Source: Cloeon dipterum
Taxonomy: Eukaryota; Arthropoda; Insecta; Ephemeroptera; Baetidae
Assembly: GCF_949628265.1 (NCBI RefSeq)
Contig: NC_088789.1
Span: forward strand, 5,820,886-5,884,885
Direction: 5' to 3'
DNA: 64,000 nucleotides
Under the pieces are notes generated by a model. That model searched no databases. It saw only the letters and a program-made list of their open reading frames with translations, and was not told where the DNA came from. The translations under genes and the position numbers were made by a program. Shown here one piece after another: positions 39,050 through 49,800 of the stretch. The stretch's first letter is position 1; each line of letters opens with the position of its first letter.

Positions 39050-42000
39050 TTAGATCCTGAGGTGTCTATTCAAAAGAGGGGTAGAAATACTTTCATTGTC
39101 ACTGTCCTCATCGTCAGATATATCCTTGGACCTGATTGGAGTGATCATGTTCTCTCTGTCTGGGATCAGGGTCCTCCTTTCCACCGCAGTCATTGGCGTG
39201 GAAGAGATATTTTCCGAGTCCTTAGCATCCTTGTTTCCACCGCTGAGGTTTAGCATGAACTTGAGCAGGTCCTTGTTCTTGCTGTTGGCCAGGTTGTTCT
39301 GCAAAATTGAAGCAGGTGTCAGCATGAATGCAAACAAAACACAATAGCTATCAACTCACCCTCTTGATCCTGCGAGCTGTCTCCAGCAGCGTTTCTCGAA
39401 GAGCGTTGTTCTCATATGAAATGGCCAGGTTAACGAGCAGCCGCAAGTACACTCCTTGCGACACCTCGCTGTCCTCAAACTCCAGCAGTTCCAACAGTCT
39501 CATGGCGATTTTGTCATGTAAGTTTTCCTACAGAAACATACCATAATTTAAAATGGACAGAAGAGTAGAAATTGTTGGGAGTAGGAAATCCAGGCAATGC
39601 CCAGAGATGGCTGGTACAGATAAATATAAATGGCTTGGAAAAAATTATTAGTAAATAAATGAAAGCGTTATTGAAAGAAAATAATATTCAAATGTAAAAA
39701 CGATAAAAAAATTTGAGATGTGACTACAGAATTAACCAACTAAGAGACAAGAACAAAGAACATTCCACGAATAGAGCTTTTAAATTTAAAAAAACCCTCA
39801 TAACTCATTATCATTTGGGGAAAATTGACTTTCTTAACAGGAAGCAACATTTTAAAATTTAGTTTAATTCAATTCCTTACGTCAGAGTATTTGTTGGTAC
39901 CCTTCTTAGTTAGTTCAAGGATGAAGAAGCCAATATCTTTGACAGGGTCAAGCTCCTGCAGCTCACTAGAGTGGCTGCAGGTGAGTATCTCTTTGAGTCC
40001 AATAAAGAGCGCCTCAGCCAGCAATTGCGGCGCGTCGATCTTGTCAGCAGCATACAGGGTGAAGAACTGGCCCATCATCTTAATGAGGCGGCCATCGGAC
40101 TGCGTCGCTGGCAAGAACCAGAGCAGGATGGTCTTGGCTAGCAGCTGGGCCGACTTAACGCGTTCTGCTAGCAGCAGCTGGCACGCGCCCACCACTGCCT
40201 GTCGCTTCACTTGGTCGTTCTGGTTGTCCATGTTGCTGATCACGCTCATCAGGTAACCATGCTGGTTCTGGCTGCTGCCACCACCGATGTTGCTCACCGT
40301 CTCCTCAACCTTCCAGTCCTCTTCAGTGATGCTCAGCTTCTCGCGACCGTGGCACACCAGAAGACTCACTATGCACTGCAGACACTTGACGCGCACGCTC
40401 TCATACGGCCGTATGTCGTTAATCAGCTGTGTGAAAATTTTGATTATTAACAAATTATCTTTGCAGATCAAAGCAAAATCATAGATTGGCTCACATTGTT
40501 AGCGCTTGCTTACAATTAGCGTGAACTTGCAATTTAAGATTCCGAGCGAGGTGGTCGAGTGCGGACTGATATGCGCCTACATTAATTGTAACTCTAGCAT
40601 TGCAATGACGAATCCATTCTGCTTTTGACAGTCCAACTCGCTACTTGCTTGTTTACACCTTCCTAGCATGCGTAGATTAAATTCACGGGACGATAATTTC
40701 CAGCGTTTAAAGCCCATCTGGTTCTTTTCTGGGATTGGCTTCCTCCAATGAGGCCCTTACTCCCATGTTATTTGGTCGCGATTTTAATGAAACACAATGT
40801 TTTCGCGAGTTTTTTGCTACCTATCTCAAAAGAGATGAACCCTTAAAAAAATAGTAACGATTCCCGCTTAGTTTGAATTAATTTTGTGATTTTCATTGGT
40901 TCCTCGATTTAAATTTATATAAAGCGATTCATAATTGTTGCAGGGTCACGTTTTTCACTGGATGATTTGCATGCTAGTTTCTATTATCTCCTAAACCAAG
41001 GAAACACATTTTTCTTTTACTTACCAGTACATAGAACATTGGCAAATGCTTCTGGGCGATGGAATGTGACTGCATGCAGTAGAGGCCGAGGGCTTCCAGC
41101 GCGTTGACCATGATGTGCTCCTGGTCGATGGCGATGCATTTGCGCACAAAGCGCTCCATGATGTCTGCGAAGCTGAGCGACATTTGGAACACCTCCTTAT
41201 TCTTTAGCAGCTCGCACAAAATGACCAGACACTTGTACTGCACATGTGGATCCTTTGTTTCCTCTCTTTCCGCGTCCTAAAATGATTATTCGTGAAATAA
41301 ACCAACCATAAATTTGATTCAACAAAAAAGTTAACCTGGTCTTGTGTGTCCATCACGACTGGTCCGTTCAGTTCCTCCTCTTTTTCCTTGATCTGCGCTT
41401 TAATGGCGTCAATTTCAGTCTTGATTTGCTGCGCCTCGGCAAATTTCTCTTCGTCAATTGCCTTTTCCTTGGCAATGTGCAGAGTACAAGACTTCATCTT
41501 CAGGCGGGCAATCTGGAACACACATAATTATAATAAAAAATACAGGCTAGCAAATACATACAATTAGCCACAATTAGTAATACACAAAAACTTAAAAACT
41601 TTTCAATTTCTTGCTGAGGAAATAGTTACAAAGCTCATGCAATTTTTCCATTGATTTGTTAGTAGTTTAATTTTGGAGAACTATTGTATGTCACCAAGAG
41701 GATGAAAATAATCCAAAAATTAACAAATAAAAAATCTGCAGTTTTTCGAATTTCATTTTAAGAAAACCAACAAAATTGAAAACAAATACAGTGAAAACGG
41801 GTTGTAAGAAAGAGCAGTAAAACTTTAGATTGCACTGACCGCCACAGTGATGGTGCGCCTCTCTTCGTCAGACATAGTCTTGACCACCTCAACCACCGGC
41901 TGCAAGTAAGGGTTGTACAAGTCCTCAAGTAGTGAGAGCACTGTGTCCACACGGGAATATGGATCTGGGATGCCCACAGACAGCTGGCTTGTTATCTTGG

Positions 42001-44400
42001 ATAACAGACGCCGGTCAGGCTGGTGGTCTTCGCTCCTCAGTATGTCTAGCATTATGTCTGCCATGGAGGCCCTGAAGAAATTTTTGTTTTAACAGATCTC
42101 TTAGGTTAAATATTAACCTACCTTCCAACTTCATCAGACATGTCATAAAAGGAGAAGAGGTCAAACAGAAAGACGAGGGTGCTAATACGGATCACTTTGT
42201 CTTCCTTCTGCTCATTGCCCACCAGGTCCTTGTCTTTAGGTATTTCTTGCTTGTAAAAACTAAACGCATTGATTAGCATTAAAATTTCATCATTCAGGGG
42301 GAATATTACCAATTAATGTAGTGCACATATTCAGAAAGGGAGCCAAGGATTTTTTCCAGAGCTTCTGTCTCTTCCTTTTCTTGGAAGTACTTGGCCAAGC
42401 AGGACCAGTACAAGGCAAGGTGCGGAGTCAGCTGATCTGGAGGCACATATTTTTCACCTTCTGGGATTTCCATGAATGCAATGAGCTCATCTGCGGACTT
42501 GTCCCTAGAATGGGGTGGAAGGTTTTAAATTTTCCTCATTAATGAGAATGAATTATGCCAAAATTAGAACATCAGTCATTCATTTACGAGCTGCGATCTT
42601 TTGTGAATTGATAAAAAAACTGTCAACAGCCCCTATAATTTTTTATTTTTTGCACATCTAAAAATATCAAACATAAATAAAAATTAAAAGACTGATGGAA
42701 ATAGAATTCCACATGAACTAGTAATAATTGGTAATGGAGCACACTTTACTTCATTAGGAATGGCAAGGCCCCCCTGGGCACAGATGGTTTGAAATTGACG
42801 TCCAAATTCTTGACAAACTCAACAAGGTTGCCCTGCATCTGACCAAGCCACTTTGGCAGCAGGTACGTCTCTGCGACAGTGCGGACAGTCGCGCTTGAGT
42901 CCTTCAAGCCGCTCATGATGATTTTCTCGCGCATCGAGTAGGACAGAGCGTTCATCCTGCGCTTGTCGGCGATCAGCTTGAAGGCCAGGGCCCGCACAGC
43001 TTCGTTCACGTCCCTTGTGCGCTTGTAGATGGCTGGCAGCGTCACTGGCGTCACTCGAATCACCGAAATTATTGCTTTCCGCACCTCCACTGACGGGTCT
43101 TTTTCCAAGTGGTACATCAGCGCTGCAGCACATTAGTTTAAAATTAAAAATTGAATACATAATGATAGAAAAAGATTTGATCCTTGTTGCTTGAAAACTT
43201 TCTTAATTCTTTTGACGAGTTTCGGCGTCACATTGGTTTTTTCACTAGTCTGGGCTCACTTAAGCTTTGTCAAGGTCTTAGTCACTTGTTTTCCTGAAGT
43301 CTCGCCATTTCTCACATGCTTTCCATTGTAATTTACTGTGATACATTATTGTATTTATGACAAAGTGTGAGAATAAACATCAAATTAGCGCCCTATTTCA
43401 TAATATATATTAATTAATATGAATGAAATTTATTAACTTAATTAATATAACAGCATGCATCCGTATTATATCATGAAATAGGGCACTACTGTGATGCCGA
43501 CACTTGTCAGAAAAATAAGAAGGAAGTTTTAAGCAACAAGGATGAACTTCGTTTCTATTGTAATAACAGAAATCAACCTCGAGTGTTGACATCTTAACGA
43601 AAATAAATGCAGTTTATCTAATTCTCACTTTTGATTGCTTTACAGCCGGGGTTCGTGGGGTCTTGGAGCCACTGCAGAATGCTTGCGGCCAACACTCTGA
43701 TATCCACGACTTTGTCCTGAGGATTTTTTTCTCAAATTATTCCTCAGACATAATAATTTAACTTACAATGATCCTCTCGGAGATCATAACGTACGAGATC
43801 TTGTCGCAGATGTCCTCATCCATACTGATATCTTTCTTTGCCATGGCATCCATCAGTTCTGCGAGGATTTTGCACGCGTTGTAGCGGAAGTTTTTGTCTG
43901 GCAGTCCTTGCACCTGATTTAACACATTTCAAATTTAAATAAATCGAGGAAAATGAATTTGAAGAACCCTTACTTTCCACATAAACGCGAAGAAGTCGGC
44001 AAGGAAGGGAGTTGTACAGTCTCGATCAGTGTTGGCATCTTCCTCTTCAAGCCTCTTCTCGAGGAAAGAGACAACCAGAGCAATGGTCTTCTTCACGAAA
44101 GGGCTGGCGTAAGCGCCCTTCAGTAGGCACAGAAACGGGCCTTGAAAGTAATTAGCAAATAGAGACTCTTCACTTTCCTAAAAATGGAATGTTAAAAGTA
44201 AGACACACTTCTCCAGGAAAAAATTGAAAATATGTAGTACAAAAGGTCTTCCTTACATGTTCTCGAAAAAATTCCTCCAATTCACTGTGCAATTTGTCAT
44301 GCAAATAACTGCCAGACTCCTGATAATCTGTGAAAATTTCTGCAGGCTTGCGGGCATCGCTTCTCGCCTCAGCAATCGACCGCTTCTTGGCTCTTGGCAT
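39050..44400 (-). CDS. Cap-G: Condensin I complex subunit 3 (Cap-G/NCAPG), complete
   Basis: Cap-G is the HEAT-repeat subunit of condensin I. With Cap-H (kleisin) it forms a DNA-gripping module needed for mitotic chromosome compaction. Thirteen exons in transcript order: 44400-44257, 44177-43974, 43913-43767, 43716-43629, 43122-42750, 42504-42310, 42259-42122, 42071-41840, 41512-41336, 41276-41025, 40426-39881, 39527-39360 and 39298-39050. All are in phase, giving 970 residues (human NCAPG has 1015). The start MPRAKKRSIAEARSDARK is basic. HEAT-type helices include PFVKKTIALVVSFLEKRL, RYNACKILAELMDAM, VVDIRVLAASILQWLQDP and VEVRKAIISVIRVTP. Residues about 508-566 are an acidic/basic coiled coil (EEKFAEAQQIKTEIDAIKAQ). 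The following exons (YKCLVILCELLKNKEVFQ, YESVRVKCLQCIVSLLVCHG, ELTKKGTNKYSD) match the conserved C-terminal Cnd3 region. The last about 80 residues are Ser/Asp-rich with several TP sites, plausible CDK targets. The donor GCG|GTCAGT at 41839 and CAG|GTTAAC at 41335 are weak but preserve phase. Confidence 0.93.
40621..40845. repeat. Dispersed repeat, copy 2 (in a Cap-G intron)
   Basis: This is the shorter counterpart of 15665-16000, in the same orientation, inside the 598-base Cap-G intron between 41024 and 40427. Shared ordered blocks are AACTCGCTACTTGC, TTCACGGGACGA, CAATGAGGC, CCCATGTTATT, TTTTCGCGAGT and CTACCTATCTCAAAAGAG. It lacks about 100 bases present in copy 1. Confidence 0.6.
43390..43484. 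repeat. 95-bp inverted-repeat element (MITE-like) in a Cap-G intron
   Basis: GCCCTATTTCATAATATA at 43390-43407 is the inverse complement, with one mismatch, of TATATCATGAAATAGGGC at 43467-43484. The two 18-base arms enclose about 59 AT-rich bases, inside the 506-base intron between 43628 and 43123. The structure looks like a miniature inverted-repeat element. No target duplication was confirmed. Confidence 0.6.
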
Positions 44401-44600
44401 TCTGCTTCTGCAACGTCAATATGTATGTATGTATGCTAAATTTTTTCAGTATTACAATAATATACAATTTACAAATTAATTGATAACATACTGATTTGTT
44501 AGACGGTGACTTGATTTCTCTAGGTTTTACACTGTGGTTCTTAATAACAGCATCAACTGACAGGACTCCCACCAGACACTCGTTTCAAATTAATTCAAAA
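44401..44600 (-). promoter_or_regulatory. Cap-G 5' untranslated region and promoter
   Basis: Upstream of the Cap-G ATG, the minus strand has an acceptor (GTTGCAG, AG at 44409-44408) six bases before the A of the start codon region, and a donor (AAATCA|GTATGT, GT at 44491-44490). This suggests a small intron (44408-44491) in the 5' UTR. The upstream exon frame that would read into Cap-G has no ATG before a stop, so it is treated as untranslated. Confidence 0.45.
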
Positions 44601-46321
44601 TCTGTTAAATCATAACAACAAAAGCACAAACACTCTTGCAACAGCTGCGCATACGAGTGGTAGCAGACTTCCCAGTGTACCGCGAATTTTTAAATGGTGC
44701 CAACCAATGCCATAATAACGGTTTCAATTTGAAATTCGCGGGAGTAAGTAGACATTTCAATTTTTGTTCGTACCCCCTCTTATTTAATTTCCCCCACTAT
44801 CTTACTATATTTCGCGCCAACTGATTTTTTTGTTGCTTGATAGAGTTTAGAGTGGGTTGGTTGAGTTGGTTCCGTTGGTTGCAATTTTCACGCGGTGACT
44901 CCCTTATTTATTTTTGCGTTTTAGTTTGCTCTTATTTTGTGCTCTTATGATTATTGTGAGAGATGGGTCAATGTTTGATGGGAAACTATATAATAATATA
45001 TTGGAAATAAAGTATGAGACTCTGGTATCTGGAATTTTTTCTCGTAGATAATTTAATTTAATTTTAATTTTTTGCTTCATTATCGTTCAGTTAAATGATT
45101 TGGCAACTGCATAATACTTACATGTAAAATAAACCGAGAGAAAGATATTTTTTACGATATTTACATTATTTCTTGGCCTCTTGGCCTGACCTATTAGGCT
45201 TTAGCTGACCTGCGCGGCGGCTGCTTATTGTTCCTGGGGCCCAGCCCTAATCAAAATGCGTATGAAAAAATGAACGTGATGCAATCTTAAACTAATTTAG
45301 CACTATTTCGTCTGGTTTTCATCACATTTAGCCGTTTATACTATATTATATATATCTTAAAATAAAAACGATGAATACACATTGTGCAGAGAAGCGGTCG
45401 ATCGCTTATTCTTAACTGAATTTTCACACAATATAAATGAGGCTAACATTTTAATTAAATATAGACAGGAACTATGTACCATCTTATAATACAAGCTTTA
45501 AATTTGTTATTTAATTAGATATTCTCAACACAGCGTTCTGCGCGTTTTGCTCTTTTCTGACGAGCACTGCGGTGCGCTTTTTGCTCTAGAAAGAATTTCT
45601 CATCAGAGGCATCCATCAAGATCTGATTTTGTGAATGAATTAAAGATCTCTATCTTGGAATGAGCAATTAATTATGCCACGCACGCCTCGCGTCGTTAAT
45701 TAAAAGACACTTCTCTTAACGTGATTGGAAAATTGTGAAAGCAGTGAGAGGTCGCATTTTATAAGAGATAATTATGTGTGTATTATAATGCAAGATCGAG
45801 CGGCTCTCTTGAATGGCGAGACTTAATTGTCCGATCGCAAAAGGAAATACGGCAGCAATCTCAATCCTGTGCGTAGACTGTAGCGTTTCAAGGCATGTTC
45901 AGGGCAAATCGAGCAGAAAATGCGATGGAAAAATCTTCTGCTTTCATTCGACTTTGCAACAAGCAAATTTAAAGCGCTCTGCCGTTTTAAAAATTCGGCC
46001 GGCTGCGAAAGGTGGCGTTGCCTGCAACTTTGATCCATATCAGAAAAGGCGCTTCCTCTCAGGTTGCAGCTCGCAAAGGTCGGTCTCATTACCGCACAAA
46101 CGGCCTTTGACGAGCGAGCGAGAGAGAAGCAGCAGGTGGCTAATGATTGAAATTACCCGAAACGATAACTCTCTCGCGGAAACCTCGACTCCCGATTTTT
46201 CCCGCTCAGCAAACAGTCCGCGCAAATCCAATTAAAATTAAAAATAAACTCTGTAATTTATTTTAAACTGCTTTCCGAGGAGTGGACTGCGGGCGATTTT
46301 CGGACATGTCAATGCCACCTG

Positions 46322-46343
46322 GCAGCTGCTGCTGCTGCTGCTT
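46322..46343. repeat. (CTG)n short tract
   Basis: CTG/GCT triplets repeated about six times in a non-coding, GC-rich block upstream of Cap-G. Confidence 0.75.
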
Positions 46344-46811
46344 TGACGAGATAATTTACATAAAGTAATTGTGCCGCCCGCGAGCTGCGCGAATGGGAAA
46401 TTAATTAGACGACTCTCAAAGGCCTTTTGCCGCGCCGATAATCAAATATTGACCAATGTATTATTTTATTTTTTGATTGATGCGCGCGGGGTAATTGATC
46501 TTATGCTAATGCAGCCCCCTGCAGCGCCCGGCTAATGAGCGGCAAACACAAACACACACACAGCACACGAATTATTAATTACCGAAAGAGAGGCGTCTTT
46601 AATGTGGCCGGTGCCAATTATCGCAGATTTATGAACCCCGCCCAGCGCAGATGATATGAAAAACGCAGAATGCAGCATCCAGCACGCGGATCTCCGTTCC
46701 CCATAATATAATAACGACGCCTCCTCCGCGCCGCGGCCGCGACCGGCCGAGAGAGCAGGGAAATAATATGAGATAAGCGGCCGCACTTAGGACCAATTTT
46801 CGTGACGACCG

Positions 46812-46842
46812 ACACACACACTCACACACACACACACACACA
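46812..46842. repeat. (CA)n microsatellite
   Basis: A dinucleotide CA tract of about 31 bases with a single interruption (CT) near its left end, in the Cap-G/al spacer. Confidence 0.9.
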
Positions 46843-49800
46843 GAAAGAAGCGTTGCTCCGGTAATTTTTCTAATTTTTCGTACGCACCGCCAACAATATA
46901 CATAGCGGCATGTTGCAGCCCTGAAGCGGAATCGAAAATTGACCCAACACATTTTGTTGAAACGTTGAATGTCTTTGACATCCAGAAAGCATTTGGAGAG
47001 AACGAGATGCCTGGATTTTGAGAGGAAATAAAATTAAAACTGTTAAGTTTTCATACAATTTCCTGCATGTATGTTTCCTACATTTTATCAATGTAAATAA
47101 TGCTGATGGTCACAAAATAAGTTTTGCTGATCATGTTTCAGAGAGGCATGAGTGGCGGGGTGTCACGAGATCTCGTTACTATTTTCACAATGTGCTATGT
47201 TCCTTAGATTGTGCTCAGAAATAAGTTCGGACTAGTCGATTGCTCTGAAACGTGTGAGATATTTTTTGTCACGTGTTGTGTATTTAATTTAATTCTAGCC
47301 GATCGTCCTTCTAATCTTCGGGTCCAACAAGAGTAAAATTTGTAAAAATCAGTTTTTAGTATAAATTCTAGAAATCCAGATGGGCCACCTGTATTCCTGT
47401 GTGGTGTGAACGGATTATTGAATGAGTTTGTGCGACGCTGCAATAATTATAGTTAAAGTGATGAATTTGCCGATCTTGAGGGTTTATTAAAATTTCAGAG
47501 AAGACAATATCAACACATAAACACACAACAGTCACATCACATTGTTTGACGAGCAAATATAAACGGACAAGACCCAATTACGAATTCACAAATAATCTGA
47601 ATTCCTGTAATCACCGTGATGACTGGATCAGCCCGCTGGAGGAGGACATCATGCGACGACGGACCTGAAAGACGTTCGTCGCCATCGAGAGAGACGAATA
47701 TAGACGTTACCATCCCTGATGCAGGCAACACGCGATGAAGAGGTGCCACACTTCGGCTGAAGTGGCCCGCGCCAACGAATTAAGTCAGCAATTTATGTTC
47801 GTGCCTGCTCGCACGTTCCGACATGGAACGTTGCTGATTCGTCCGGAACAGCTGCACTCAGCTTTTCCGTCCACGAGACTTGATGGACACAGCTCACTTT
47901 TTTACGTGCCGAGTTTTTATCCCGTCCGTACGGATGAGCCTTACCTAAAGAATGATTAAGGGATGATCTCAGCCGCGCGCAGTTTTGGACCTGCTATACT
48001 GAAGCCCAAAGGCCGGCGCGGCTGACAAACTTAAAAAGGGAAGTTTGACAGTGCTCAACGGCCTGAAGGACTGGAAGCCAATTTTTTCTACGCCACTTTC
48101 CGATTATTTTTTTGAAAATTTGACCAGTGGCTGGCGTTGCTTGCACATCTTAGCTAAGTTCCCGGCGGCTGGTGGCTGACCACGTGGCACAAAATTAGCC
48201 GGCACTAGGAATGATAGAATGCTTGATGCAGCCGCAGCGGAAAATGCAGTTGATGCCTCTCTGCGAACACATTTTCTCGCCTCTAATGGCTCCGATTTCG
48301 CAACTCCCAACGTATGCGGGAATTGTGGGAAACATTTTCTGTGGTTTCGGTGACTTTGGCACATTTGTCCCCCTGCTTGTTGAGATTGTCCAATCTTATT
48401 ACTCTTCTTTAAAACCCTTTTCTCAGTCTTGCGCTTACCTTTAAACAAATGATTAGTTATAAAATTCGGTGCAACACCTTAAAAGAAGCGCATATCTCCG
48501 CTTCAGGACGACAACACGAGGTTGTGTGTGTCTCTGCTCTGCTGGCTGCAGCGACACACACACACTCGGGGCCGGCAATTCAATTTGATTGTTGAGCTAG
48601 GGCCTATAATTTAATATTTTTCTCCACCATTAGCGAGCGGCTCGCGGGGTATGTGAAGGAATGCACGCGAGAAGGAATAAATGAGAAGATCAGAGCGCTA
48701 ACTGCTGGTTGTATGTATAGGCGCATAAGAGGAGCCGCGCGCACCGCACGATGGAGATGTAGCCATAAATCTATTGGTTATTGAGCGCCCGCGGCGGCGG
48801 CGGCGGCCCGGCTTAATTAAAAAAATCGAGATTGCCGCTCTCGTCTCATTATCATATTCCTCATAAGCGGGCCGAAAATGATTTGCAATAAAAAGCTGCT
48901 CCCCGCGCGTCCATCCCGTCCGCTCCCATATAGCTGCCGGTGCAGGGACACAGGGAGGAAGAGGAGAAACTAGAATAACGCGCACGCACGCACCTGATGC
49001 GCGCGCGGCTGGAAAATGAGACCATTCTCAGAGCCGCCGTTTTTGTGATAAAAACTGGAAACGTGTTGCACGCCGGATAGTCGCGAGCTTGATGCTTTAT
49101 GCCGATGTGTGATGCTTTTATGCCTTTTATTAGTCCAATATCAGCGCGACTCCAATTTTTTTTCGATGAACCGCCGCCCGGGTACGTCATCACCAAACTC
49201 GATCCAATTTATACCGGACGCAAAACAAACTGTATATCAGCACACACAACAGCTCCGCAGAAAATTTTCTAGAGCTTTATTAATATACAATATTTTTTCA
49301 TTTAATATCTAGTTGTTTACAAGTCTCTTAAGTGAGCATTAAAAAGAAAAAAATAGAGGTACAATTTTTTATTTTTCTTAATAATATTTGCTCGATATCA
49401 AACTGCATGCAAAGATAATTTAAAAATTTGAGGTCAAAATTAACATGAAAACGCTCAGATAGGAAATAAGAAAATTAAGTGCCTTATGATCTAGCTAGAT
49501 TTTTACGTAATATATTATCACTCTATTGACCTGCTAACAAATTCTCATAATCAGAGTATTGCCACCATCGCAAATAAATTAAACTCTTTTATTCCCCGTC
49601 ATAGAAAAATCATGCAGAAAATATTTCTGCTTGAAATCGAATTATCAAAATTATTGTATGTTTAGATATTTCAACAAGTATCTGATTATATTTTGAGCGA
49701 ATTAATTTCCCTTTCATGAGCTTTAATTACAATCCAGTACACGTGCAGAGCATCATCGCGCAGAAAAACACGCTGCCTGCGCTAATTAATCGCCGCGGCA

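Noticed and set aside
48104..48448. Overlapping frames on both strands (114 and 77 codons)
   Set aside because: The frames overlap each other with no family similarity. No promoter or splice structure supports either.
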